Below, piece by piece: positions 20,790 through 32,338 of a DNA stretch of 64,000 nucleotides (position 1 is the stretch's first letter; each line of letters starts with the position of its first letter). The DNA comes from Isoetes taiwanensis. Taxonomy: Eukaryota > Streptophyta > Lycopodiopsida > Isoetales > Isoetaceae. The notes below the pieces were generated by a model, which saw nothing but the letters and a program-made list of their open reading frames with translations, searched no databases and was not told the origin of the DNA. A program made the position numbers and the translations under genes. Location of the stretch: contig JAJEKV010000004.1 of NCBI GenBank assembly GCA_021234155.1, positions 1,690,519 through 1,754,518 on the forward strand. The letters are read 5' to 3'.

Positions 20790-21860
20790 AGTTGTGAGAA
20801 TTATTGATATTCCTTGCCTCGGTTATAGATCATCGTAGAGATGGATTCCCCAGGAGGAGCTAGACAATGTAGTGGAGCTGGAGTTAGTGGACTCCTGTTG
20901 TAGTTGCACGTCTCCAAACTCTTCAGCAAGTGCTGCAACAGAATGCATCGCAGGAAAAGATAAAATCTGACAAAAGGCAGTCGACAAGTTGTTGAAGGAT
21001 ACTAAGAGAGAAGTCTTTAGTAGGAGATGATGTTGATGCATGGGTACGTGGTGTTGAGTTTTATTTTAATCTCATTCATCCGGAGGATTCTGTCAAAGTT
21101 GTACTGGCTCAAGTGATGCTTGGAGGATTTGCTAGACTTTGGAGGGAGAATCGCTTATGTGATCCAAATAAGGCGGCGGGTTAGGCTACATGGCAAGAAT
21201 TGAAAAGGGTCTTTGGGGGACACTTTATACCTCCTAGATACAAAGTTGATAAGATGAATGAATTTGTGGATTTAACACAGAAGGGTACTGTGACCGAGTA
21301 CAATAAGAAGTTTATTAGATTGCAATACCATTGTCCTTTTGATGATAAAGAGAAACTGTGTGCTAGATTTGTGAAAGGTCTTCATGTTGATATTAAAAGT
21401 AGTATGTCCAGTGTAGTTTATAAAGACCTAGAGGAGATAGTTAGGATTGCTAAAAACTCGGAAGTTGATCTCACTGAGAAGGCAAGACTGGAGGCTCAAT
21501 GAAAAAGGCAGGTACCTTCTACATTGCAGGCTGGAAACGTCATGACTACAGGTAGACCCTTTGAATCGAGAAGGTATGGCTGCACGGGCTATGAGTATCC
21601 AAGATGGTCAAAATCAAGGATCTCGTCTTGCATGTGCACCATTGGCCGATGAACCTAGGGCGAGGTGTATCAGTGAGAACAAAAGTTTTAGATGCCGAGA
21701 AGTTGGGTATTATGGATGAGATTGCCCAAGGACAGTGTGGGCTCAACATGACAGATGCCCAAATCAATAGCTCATACAAAATTCTAATAGTTCTTATGGA
21801 CAAAGTCAAGGCAGAGGAACTCAGGGTAGAAGAAATTGTAAAGAGCCTAGCATGTTAGTA
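20790..21860 (+). pseudogene. Ty3/gypsy gag remnant
   Basis: The plus strand reads DDVDAWVRGVEFYFNLIHPE, LARLWRENRL-type and WQELKRVFGGHFIPPRY, then LTQKGTVTEYNKKFIRLQYH and DKEKLCARFVKGLHVDI. This is the retrotransposon gag domain (W..F...F.P, V..Y...F..L, ...F..GL). A stop (TAG, 21182-21184) interrupts it. A decayed CCHC knuckle, FRCREVGYYG-stop-DCP, follows at 21690-21735. Protease and RT are absent; the element is cut by the (GTT)n tract and LINE downstream. Confidence 0.7.
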
Positions 21861-22112
21861 GGCATGCCAGAGTAAACACATTATTATAGTGGTCATTAAA
21901 TTGATTATTGCATTGGCCAATACATATGTGATATGTATGGGATTTAACAAGTTCGTCTCCAAACCTAATGATCAACCCAGTCTCGCATTCAGTTTACTGC
22001 CACTTGGCAATTAATCCTACAAAACCTCTTGATATACATATAGGGACCAATTGGAGGTATTGGATGACGTTGAAATCCTTGCCTATATACAATGGAGAAG
22101 TATTGGCTTATA

Positions 22113-22266
<154 letters not shown>

Positions 22267-23620
22267 TCGGTCTTGCTCACTTAGGGCCTTGAGAGGCTAT
22301 GGAGCACTAAAAAACCAGCAAAGTGCATCATATTTTTAATATCGAAGTACAATGGCTATCTACCGCCTTCAAATATAATCCTAACTCATAACAAGAGATA
22401 GAAAACAATGATTGAAGATCTGACGCTTGGATTTCAAACTGTTCCCTGATCTCGTTGTAGCCGTGCAATGCAGGAGTACATGTGCCTCATCTTCTATACT
22501 ATAAGAATCACAAGCTCTGCATACCTTGTCTTCAAGTGAAGTATTTGACCATCTGCCTGTCTCAACTCCCAATTTATGTGAGCTCGTTCTATAACGAGCT
22601 ATGACATGCTTTAGATGTGTCGGCATTTCTGACCACAAATACTCTTGGCTCTTATACTCGCCCATGTGATTTATCTGAGTTCTGTAATGAAGCATTCTAC
22701 TACCTTGGTGCATCTGTTTTACATTCAGGCCAATTTTCATCATTCAGATCCCATTTTCCTGCCCAGGTTTTGAAATCATGGATCCAACCTTGCTGCTTTG
22801 AAACCATCATTGCTTGATGGGATAAGCGTTCTGGTGATTGATCTCTAATCCTATTAATGAAATTTATAGTCTGAAATAATGCTTCCAATTCTAGTGGAAA
22901 CATATCTGCCTCTACAAGCATAATTGCATATGGTATATGAGCTTTTATGCCAAGCACATTTCTCAAAAATAGCTTCTGAATTGTTTCTATTTGATTCCAT
23001 AACTTGGCAGAGATGCTAGGTCCCCATATAGGAGCCCCATACAATAGCACGGTTTGAACCAATGTCTTAAACAAAAGCTTTCTAAGCCCCCAATCATGCA
23101 GAGAAATTTTAGAACATTTAGAAAGCATACCATAGAGCGCCATTTTCCCGCCTGTGGATCTCCTTTTGACACAATCCTTCCAGTTGTAGCTTGAGGAGAA
23201 ATCTATCTCCGGGTACTTAAAACTCTCCACTGTTTCGATTTCCTGCTCTAGATACATGAACTTTGCCCGAACACCATAACTTTGGATTTTGCAACATTTA
23301 CTTTCATTTGCCTTGCTGCACAAAACGCCGCTAAATTATGCAAATGCTCTTGTAGCACATGTTGCTTGGATGCCAATAGCCCCACATCGTCAGCATACAG
23401 TAATAAGTGTACTATATAAGCTTCAAGCTGAGTCCTTGCCAAAGAGCATGCATGTAGCCATTCTTCAAGCTCGTCGATAAAGAGGTCGAATAATGTAGGA
23501 GATAAAGGACATCCTTGCGCACCCCTACCACAGGATTTACTTCCCGAGAAAATTTGATTAATACCTCTGCATACAATTGTGAGATTGTTCCTCTTATGTT
23601 TTCTGGACTAGCCCATTGTA

Positions 23621-23675
23621 TGGGTCCCATGACCTATTGGTCTCCGTGGACGTTAAAAAAACTATTCTATTCTAT
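23621..23675 (+). mobile_element. 55-bp truncated LINE 3' end nested in the LINE RT
   Basis: tgggtcccatgacctattgg through ccgtggacgttaaaaaa and a tattctattctat tail. It matches the inverted 3' end at 11820-11880. Leaving it out makes the host reading continuous across GIPI(Q)WASPENIRGTI. Any target duplication is at most about 3 bp. Confidence 0.7.
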
Positions 23676-24012
23676 TGGAATACCGAGCTGCTCCATTCTG
23701 TCACCTAACTTCCGCTGCACTGTGTCAAATGCTTTTGCAAAATCTATAAATGCAATATACAATGCTGCAGATTGTGCCTTTGCTTTCGCTACTAACACAC
23801 AAAGTGTTAATGCATGATCTAACGTATTAAAATCTTTCCGAAAGCCCGCTTGAAAATTGGAGCGCTTGCCATTCTCTTCTGCCCAGGTGCTCAACTTGTA
23901 TTCCAGCAAGCTTCCCAAAATTTTGGCGAAAGTGCTACCTATCAGGATGGTTTCGTAATTCCGTACTACATTCTTGTCCCCTGATTTATGAATTGGGTGT
24001 ACTCTATTTAAC

Positions 24013-24340
24013 TATTCTATTCTATTCCAGTGATGACTTTATCATCCTCTAGCTGCTTCTAAACTATAGAAATGATGGCGATTGTTTCCTATTTTTTCAA
24101 CATTTTTATAGAAACAAATTTAGTACAGTTCGATCTTTTACCATAAAATTGAGATTTTTACTGTAAAATGTCCATTAATTTGGCGAATCTACTATAATTG
24201 GGATGCAATATTATCAAATTTTGGCGATTTTATGAAGTTTTTTAGTGTACGCATCCTAGTAAACCATCGAATCCAGATTTGAAAAAATGGTAAAATATAG
24301 CAACTTTACGAAGTTTCACACCTTAAAGTCATCACTGTTC
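24013..24340 (-). mobile_element. 328-bp non-autonomous element with 13-bp TSD and pentamer end
   Basis: Flanked by exact direct repeats tactctatttaac (24000-24012 and 24341-24353). The left side begins with tattctattctattcc, followed by agtgatgacttta. The right side ends in taaagtcatcact plus gttc, so the inner ends are a 13-bp inverted repeat (24029-24041, 24324-24336). A 13-bp TSD plus a pentamer tail suggests a LINE-mobilised (SINE-like) element on the minus strand. The inverted repeat also allows a MITE reading. No tRNA-like A/B box was seen. Confidence 0.6.
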
Positions 24341-24640
24341 TACTCTATTTAACTTCCAACTATATGGTAGGCCTTGTCTGATACTTAGACCATCCAGATC
24401 ATGTGTTTTGTTATTTCCCATCACTGATAGCGTATCTCTTACCTCTATTTCAGTGAAAATATCTTCATCAATGGCCAAGATTGGCATGCTTTCTGGATTG
24501 CCCACCTCATAAATATCTTGCACCAACTTTAGCAAAGCGCCTAATTTTGGCTGCCCTGAGTTTTTGCTCAATTTGTTCCAAAACATTTTTAGATCTTGCT
24601 TTATTTGCTCTTTCAAATTAGATTGCCTTGCACTTAAAAA

Positions 24641-25727
24641 AAACGCTTGCTTTTTGCTTCTCAGATTTCTTCATACCAATTGGGTTTCCCGATGCAGTTA
24701 TATATTGATGAATGCACCCAGAAGTAGCTCATAGCAAATGCAAAAATTTTGGTAAGTTTACATATATTAGAATCTATGTAACAAGGATACAATAGAATTG
24801 CTCATCATCACGGATGATATAACTTTTATAATGAATGTTGCATTGGTGTCAGGCATCTAATGCTATTATTGGTCAAAAAGTGCATGACTCGTTAGTGAAT
24901 TATAGTTTGTAAAAACTACCTTACTAGTCGTTTTTGACAACGTTCTGCAACATCATCTTTCATTATTGAGATAAGAAAGTCGGCTCTTTTACAATGAACC
25001 AAGGGAACGGATGATCATAATGCAAGTAAACTGTGTCAGTTATACATAGAATGCCATCAATGGCCAATATATGTTACTAGGACATTGTCTATAGGTCCAT
25101 GGTTTGTAACGTGCCAACTGCCTAAACATACGATTTGCTCCCAAAAACTGGAACACATTGTTCCAATGGGACAAAAGGCTCTAGGAGGGCCCAGAATAAA
25201 GACACTTTAGCCTCAACTTATTGTCCGGGAATTTTCTTATTTTCATTGTGGCCATTCCCTCCATACCTTATTATGAAAGAATGATTTAGATCCTAGGTCT
25301 TGACGAGGCAGCAAAAAGTTAAATGCAAATATTTAGGGTTTAGTGCCAATATGCCAAGAAATATTTGAATAAGGTTTATGTGCAATCTCTAAGAATGAAG
25401 CAATGGTGGATTGTTTAAGTCAAGGAATTTCTCAACGAGTTTATATGCAATCTTCAAATTTGAAGCAATGGTACGTCAAAATTCTTCTCATTTTGAGGTG
25501 ATTAAGTGAGGGAATATTTGAATTTTAGGTTTACGTACATATCCCAAGCATGCCACTAAGAATCCTAAGACCCCTAAAGGTGTGAAAAGCTGGGAACAAC
25601 ATGTGAAGGTCTGCGGCCTTCTTGTTATGCGTGAATCGATCTCTGGTCAACATATAGGGCGATCCCTTGCAGTTGCCCTAACCGTGAATATAACTACCCA
25701 GGGACTCCATAGCGACTCGCCCTAACA
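24641..25727. other. intergenic, nothing recognised
   Basis: Only a short diverged repeat around 25365-25475 (gtttatgtgcaatctct.../gtttatatgcaatcttc..., each with gaagcaatggt). Confidence 0.35.
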
Positions 25728-27069
25728 ATGTGTGTGGGCGTATGGAACATTATCCCGGCAAGGATCTGTGTCTGGAGCCGGTGGATGAGGTTCTCCTCTA
25801 CCTCTTATGTCGTCACAAGACACCGATTATGGCTCTTACATCTCGCTCCTCGACCTCCGTGTCGATGTCGGGCTATCGCAAGAGGTGCCGGGTTGCGCTA
25901 TATGGGCATGGGTTGTGGTTGCGGCTTGCAGAGTGTGGGTTGTGGCATGCGCTAGGTGGTGGGGCGACCTGGTGGTGTAGTAGTGGGTGGCCTTAGCTGA
26001 CATCATGCAGGATGTTGGGCATGTGGGGCTGTTGTGGCCTCATGTTTCTGAAGTCAGGAGCTTAGCTCCCGCTGAAATTGTTGTTGCCTTGCCAGTTCAT
26101 GCACGTACCCAGCTAATCATGAGCTTCTACATGGAGGCCCTTGTTTGTCGGGCGACATACCGCCTGCTCTCGCGTGATGTTGCTTGAGTTTCGTAGCGTG
26201 TGTCCAAAGGCAAGGTTCACCTCCAGTGAGAGCACTTCTTATGTCTCAACCCTACTCTGAAGGGCTCTTAGCGGTGACTGGCTTTCCTAAAAGGCAATTT
26301 GACTGCTTCCCATCATGGTGGTGGCCTCCTCAGCCATTCGTCGAAGGCAGGAGATGGTTGCCAGCCTCTTTTTTCAGCATGCTGCATGTTCTGTATCATG
26401 GCTTCTATGGTGGTGGACAGGGAGTCCACACGAGCCCGCAGGTCAGTGAGACTTTCCTTGTCTTGTTGCCTTTCAAAGTGCGCCAAGTGGATGTTATCTT
26501 CCATCTGTTGTGTGCAGATCTTCATCTCTGTAATCCGCCAACTATCTTCTGAGTACCTGGGATACCGAGGATTGCATCTCTTCTATCAGGCCCACAATTT
26601 GGGTGCTATTACTGTCTATCTCCTCTAGTTATTTCAAGCCCCTCCGCTGCCCCGGGTTTGTCCGCTCTGACCAGGCAAGAGTCAATTGCCACTGGGTCGA
26701 CCTCATTGATTGGGCCTTCGCCCATGCCTCCCGCCTCATAGAAGAGACTTCTCCCTTGTCCTTGTCATCTGGTGGCCCAACCACTTGGTCCTCCGAGGAG
26801 AGCTCGTCATGTGAGGGGTGGTCAGGTGGTCGGTATTTCTTGGTATGAGGCTGGGTCAAGAGGGGCTGGGCATCCAGATTGGAATCAGGGTCATGGAAAG
26901 TCAAAGGAGATAAAAGGCAACAACCTTTAGCCAACATTGCTATATATATATTGGGAACATCAGCGACCATAAAGGGAGAATGACCAACTAAGATTGGCCG
27001 AAAATTTCTACAAAGATCCCCGATGCGATCGGCAAAGGATCGACCTTTATGGATTTGCAAGAACTGCAC
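25728..27069 (-). mobile_element. unidentified TE-like coding debris, coiled coil
   Basis: The region is richer in GC than its flanks and has long overlapping open frames on both strands. The minus-strand set is the more protein-like. 27069-26629 encodes 146 residues with an acidic, Pro/Lys-rich middle. 26525-26313 encodes a heptad-like helix (MKICTQQMEDNIHLAHFERQ, then SLTDLRARVDSLSTTIEAMI). Such coiled coils occur in retrotransposon gag leaders, but I find no gag, RT or integrase motif. The plus-strand frames are most likely shadows. Confidence 0.3.
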
Positions 27070-27576
27070 TTTTTGTTAATTGGGCAAAATCGACAGCTTT
27101 TGAAGCAGCGATCAGAAACTGGAGGCCTATTCCTGAAGATTTGCCAACAACTATAGATCCTTTTCTAGCCTATTCCAGAATTCCTTATTATTCGAGAATT
27201 AGCGATTTTTGCTTGGGATGAGAAGAAAGAGTGAACAATCTTCCTTTTATTCTTAGTGATAGTTTCACTCATTTTGTACCTCCCCAAACATGCCTTTTGT
27301 ATACACCTGGATATCTGCAATTAAAACCTCTTGGTTACACATGATTACCACGAGCCTATATAGACATAAGAAAATGGAAGTTAAATTTGCTATCAACTTT
27401 TCTATTTATGATACTTCAATGTTACTCAACTTCAATATCGAGTGGCATTTACATGACATATGTCATATAATTTATTTCATAAGAATAATGGGATATCCCC
27501 ATATTCTTTTGCAACTGATATTCTGTCCGTAACATATATACACACTTAAAACATTTATATCATACTTCTAATGATA
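27070..27576. other. intergenic, nothing recognised
   Basis: AT-rich flank of the Mutator-like element. No coding similarity. Confidence 0.4.
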
Positions 27577-27585
27577 AAATAAATA
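27577..27585 (+). repeat. left 9-bp target-site duplication of Mutator-like element
   Basis: aaataaata, repeated at 36188-36196. Nine bp is the Mutator standard, though the word is AT-rich and so less telling. Confidence 0.65.
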
Positions 27586-27720
27586 GGGAAATTTACCAAA
27601 ATAACTTTATTGTCGACTTAATTCCTAAAAAGCCCTTCATATTTTTGAAATTCCCAAAATGCCCTTAATTCTTAACTATTTTCTCTAATAGCCCTTTATA
27701 ATTTAAAAATCACCAAAAGC
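27586..27720 (+). repeat. MULE left terminal inverted repeat
   Basis: Contains gacttaattcctaaaaagcc and a cccttaattctta stretch that are matched in inverted order at the right end. Confidence 0.75.
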
Positions 27721-27791
27721 TATAAATAAGTCTAATGATTGACAACTAACTTAATACTTTTATAAAAATCATATATTGAAGGAGAAGCTTT

Positions 27792-28004
27792 ATGGGCATC
27801 TTGTGGAGAAGTCCTTTGCACTCCATCCGCATTACTTGTAGAGCTCATATTGAACTTCTTGAAAACAATGAATTGCTACCTCCTACAACATGTCGTCCTC
27901 CTGGCAGGATTAAAAGCAAACAGGATAGGACAGAAGACATGGATAGAGAAAAGTGTGTGTACAAGTGCACAAGTTGTGGTAATGCCAGGCATAGTAAGAT
28001 ATGA
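27792..28004 (+). pseudogene. MULE transposase C-terminal scrap
   Basis: Reads LLENNELLPPTTCRPPGRIK, then EKCVYKCTSCGNARHSK. MULE/FAR1-type transposases end in PP..RRPPGRP.KKR followed by a zinc knuckle (KC..C...GHN..TC). The knuckle here is decayed. The DDE core and SWIM domain are missing. Confidence 0.5.
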
Positions 28005-28363
28005 CATGGGCGATGGGCTTATGGGCTTATAACATGGATAGAGCGACGCCGTAAGTATACACACTCATGCACTCATTCGCTCAATCATGAATATTATTAG
28101 TTTGTACTTTTAAATAAACACAAGACCGGGATATCTGTAAGAGAAAGGTTTTGATCGTTAGGATATGAATATCTCAGAACGTCTCAAAACAGCATGGGAA
28201 AATAAAATAAGGTAATAGGTTGAACAAGGGGTATCACTGTGCTCCAAGATTAGAGACTGAAGCATAAAAGTAAATCGTGAAAATCAATGGATACACAGAG
28301 AATATGGGCTAAAAAGTAGCTCGAGACTTCTGGCTTCCTGGTGATTTCAAAATACGATCCGTT

Positions 28364-28389
28364 AAAAAAAAAAAAAAAAAAAAAAAAAA
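28364..28389. repeat. poly(A) run of 26
   Basis: Uninterrupted A26 followed by a G-rich stretch. It marks a probable boundary between MULE interior and inserted sequence. Confidence 0.7.
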
Positions 28390-28590
28390 CAGAGGGGATG
28401 GTGGGGGGGTATTTAATTTAATTTAAGCAATTAAGTTATTACAATATAATATTAATTAAAATGGTAGGTAACCCTAATTTACGAAATAGTTGAATTACTA
28501 AAAAGATGGGGAGATTTGGTAGATCGCGCGCATCGCGGGGAATATATGAATCATAACTTATAATGCGTGGAATTAACAACTACAATTGGC

Positions 28591-29118
28591 CCGCGGTCAC
28601 AAGAATCATCACAAACACCGCACGGGGGAGATAATAGAGTAATAAATTAAGGTTAGGGATTAAGGGAGGACATAGTACGGGTGTCAGTGTAACAGGTAGT
28701 AGACAGGTGGCGGATACACGCATACGAAAATAAGGAGGACAGGATAAGACAAGACTAGCAATTAAGACAGACGGGCGTAATAAAGAAGCGGGAATTTAGA
28801 TTTCGTAACCCTAAAAGAAATAACAAGGATATAACAAGGAGAAGGTGAAGAGTCCGCGGTCACAAAGAATCATCACAAACACCTGCACTGGGGAGGGATA
28901 ATAGAGTAATAAATTAAGGTTAGGGATTAAGGGAGGACATAGTGAAAGTGTCGCGGTAATGTAGTAGACAGGTGGCGGATACACGCATACGAAAATAAGG
29001 AGGACAGGATAAGACAAGACTAGCAATTAAGACAGCCGTAATAAAGAAGAAGGAATTTAGATAGATTTCGTAACCCTAAAAGAAATAACAAGGATATAAC
29101 AAGGAGAAGGTGAAGAGT
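28591..29118 (+). repeat. two tandem 263-265-bp units in the LINE leader
   Basis: 28591-28853 and 28854-29118 are close copies starting ccgcggtcaca and ending gaaggtgaagagt. The position ahead of ORF1 resembles the tandem promoter monomers known at the 5' end of some vertebrate L1 families. That role here is inference. Confidence 0.75.
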
Positions 29119-31329
29119 GAAGCTCCGCCCAAGTGTTTCGAAGTTTCTCTTTTTCCGAAGTCTCGACTCTATTAAAAATACCAACCCAAACCGGCAGCTT
29201 TCTTAAATTTATAATGGATAAAGGGAAAAAGATCATGAGCGATGAAGGTGGGGATAGGAAGCCAGCTATGAAGCGCCCGAGATCGGGGGTCCCGGGCAAT
29301 CTTACCGTGCCATGGAACCCGTGACTCGAAGATCTGAACCCGTGGTGCATTTGTGAGTCGGATTGCATATGTTTTATAAAGGTTTAGGGTCATGCATAAG
29401 TTGTGGGCACGCTCATTGCCCTCGCTTTATGACCGCATTCACCATGCACAAACAATGAAAGATGCAGGTTATAACCTTGGCCTTCTTGGAGTGCTTGGAG
29501 TTCTATCAGACAAGAATGATACAAAGGTGGGCGCCAAATTATGGATAGAGTGATGCAATGCTTTAATAGACTTCAGATGCATGCGGCAATACGTAAATCC
29601 ACCAGCCTACCAAAGATAATCTAATGATCTACGACTATGGCAAGGTCCGTGATTTTTTGCTATGAAAAAATCCAAAGGATTTTTATGCCAGGCTTTTATG
29701 CATAGGAACCTGGAAAAAGTCAAGAATATTGGAGAGCCATCGACAAAAAAGAAACAGAAGTAAATCCATGCAATGAAGCAGCAAGGAAAAGACAGAAAGA
29801 AGGGAAAAGTGGAGGGGGTCTGAGGTGGATAGGAGTTAACCTTAGCTTTTTTTGTTATTCTACTGTTTTGTTTTTATTTTTTGTTTTTATCTTTTGTTTT
29901 GAATCAATCCTCTTTAGCTTATGCTTCATATATGATCCCTGTCAATTACTAAGATGGGTAACCCGCAGCAGCCCTTGGCTGAGTCTAATTGTTTAAATGA
30001 ATTAGATGAAGTCTTACAAAAGAGAAAACTATGCCTCTTGAGAGAATACCATGCTTTAAGCATGACTGAATGAACCAATGTTATATGTATACGCCTGTGT
30101 TATATTTGTTTTGAGAAATCTTGAATAGAAAATTTGAAGTAACGGCTGTTACTGGTTACTGGTAAAGCAGTTTCATTGTATAGCTTAAATCACCTACTTC
30201 TGATGAATTGCTTCTGCTCTAAAGCATTATACTCTATAATGAAAATGAACAAATGGTTGGGGAATTGCGGATATCCTCATACATTCAGGTTAGGACCAGG
30301 CAACAAGACACTTTAGGTGACAGGCGATAACAGGAGGAAAAAGCCTCAGGGGATACACTTTGACCGGTTGCACCAAAGGGACATATATCTGTGGTGCCTT
30401 TATGCTAGACAATAACAGATACATTCGACAACAGAAGGGAAATGATAGCGCACAAAAATCAAAGAGAGATGGACCATACTGCGGTAGAAATGAATCTCAA
30501 CGCAAAAAGGGTGGCGAATATGTCAAAGCCGGGAAAGACATAGGACAAGGGGTGATAGGTAAGCAAAAAAGATAAGGAAACAATGCCATGTTGGACGAAT
30601 AAAATATCAAGGGAGCAAGCTTCGTAAAGGTAAAACTGGACCATTGAAGGTACAAGACAAAACTACAAGAACCTCGTGAGAGTAAAAGGTGGACGGGCAA
30701 GTTACGGGACGAGAGGCTAAGCCCCGGGCAGACACCAGGATAGTGAGGGCTAGACGCACCAACTGGTAACCCGGACCACTAAAAACTCGTTGACATCAGG
30801 AGAACAAAATATGACTTTTCAGCGGGGTATGAAGAATACCTCATTTGTCGAAAATTGTCGAAAATTGTCAAAAAGGAGAATGGGGCAAATTATGGACTGT
30901 GGGGTATAACCCCCGCCATAGGCCAGGATAGCGCGGGCTCGGCCCCCAACTGGTTCCTAGATCACCAAAATGACAGAAATATAGAAATACAGAAATGCAG
31001 AGATACGTATGCGTATGCGTAAAGGACTAATGTTGCCACATAAATACATAATAGATGAAGGTAGGCAACTACCGAACTAATCGGCTCAGAAAAAGATCAA
31101 CCTCGGCCAACAGATGAAAAAGAAATGTGACAGTTTCGGGAAGAGAAGATCGAATAATAATAAACAGAGACGGACGGAATAATTATGGACATTTTGAAAT
31201 TCAAATTAAAATGGTAATTTCAAACAAAATACCGTTTAGAAGAAGGTAATATATATCCTTAAGGAGGCACTACGGCTAACTTACCAGAGAGCCCAAAGCC
31301 ACCGCAGAGTTTTCTCGCAAACAGATGTG
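29119..31329 (+). other. LINE leader, mostly non-coding
   Basis: A short frame (29133-29324) and a Cys-rich stretch at 29370-29430 (LGSCISCGHAHCP) are too decayed to call. Two diverged copies of an approx. 65-bp GC-rich segment (ccaggatag..gggct....ccaactggt) lie at 30721-30786 and 30909-30970. Confidence 0.4.
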
Positions 31330-31991
31330 ATGGCCGACATTACCAACAAAGAGCCACAGAGGAGAGCAGAGGCGCCGAGAGCGCCAAGGAGCCAGACCTT
31401 TAGGGATTTCCTAGCACGATGGACAAGCAAGCCTAGAATCGAAAAATTCAACATGGATGCACTCAATGCAATCAAACATGCAACAAGAATAAACTAGCCA
31501 TCTCTAGTATGGACGGAGGCTAGGAGGGGTGGAGAGGACTAACAAGGAAATGCAAATGACGAATGAACGAGATCGAAGAGGAGAAAGCAAAGATTCTGCA
31601 AAGGTTGGTTGAATTAGAGAAATCAAATGTTGAGTTGGATGCATGGGAGTCATTTGATAGGATAAAGCCACATATAATGGAATATGAGGAGCAGAGTAAA
31701 ATTAAACATGATGTTAGGCTAATTGGGGTAGCGAAAAAGACCTAACGAGGATATATATCGAAGTTACCGCAGTAAGTGATAGAGATAGTGTTCAAGGAAC
31801 ACAGAGAGCCGCCATTGTCAAGGCATTACCACAAAAGCCAATGGAGAGGGAGATCGAGACATATAAACCTGACACTTAGGGACTTGGCAACCAAAGAAAG
31901 AATCTTGCGGATGGGATCCAGATTGAGGAATGGAATCAAAGTACAGGAGTCTTTAACAGTAATGCAGCGTCAAGGACTACACAGGAGCTAG
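31330..31991 (+). pseudogene. LINE ORF1-like protein, broken
   Basis: Starts at the ATG at 31330 (MADITNKEPQRRAEAPRAPR, basic). The first frame stops after 55 codons at 31495. It continues in other frames with a coiled coil (MNEIEEEKAKILQRLVELEK, 31563-31745) and then ATKERILRMGSRLRNGIKVQ followed by ESLTVMQRQ. The ending resembles the nucleic-acid-binding C-terminus of L1-like ORF1 proteins (ILR.G..L...I.V..DLT...R). Two or more frame breaks. Confidence 0.6.
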
Positions 31992-32338
31992 CCAAAGCCG
32001 TGGAGCCGAACCAAGCAGGATACAAAGTGGGGTCGAACGCAAAGCTTACCTTCACAAGAGGGTAAGAGAACAGCGACTCAACCGCGAAGAACAGATCAGA
32101 GGGACACAGAGAGTAGCAAAATTAACAGAAGTGGAAAACTATCCCCTGAAGACAATACAACAGGGGCAGGAGAGCAGAGTGTTGGGGGGAGCACTAAGGA
32201 CGATCACGTTAGAAGGGAATCAGAACAGAGAGGCAGGAGGAAGCGGAAGTGGGGGAAGCGAAGACCGAACAATACAAGGAGGGTTTGGAGGGCCAACCCC
32301 GACAATGAAGACAAGAGGAAGACCAAGAAGAGCAGGCA

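Noticed and set aside
25728..26628. Plus-strand open frames in the GC-richer stretch
   Set aside because: Composition and the coiled-coil reading favour the minus strand; no plus-strand domain was found.
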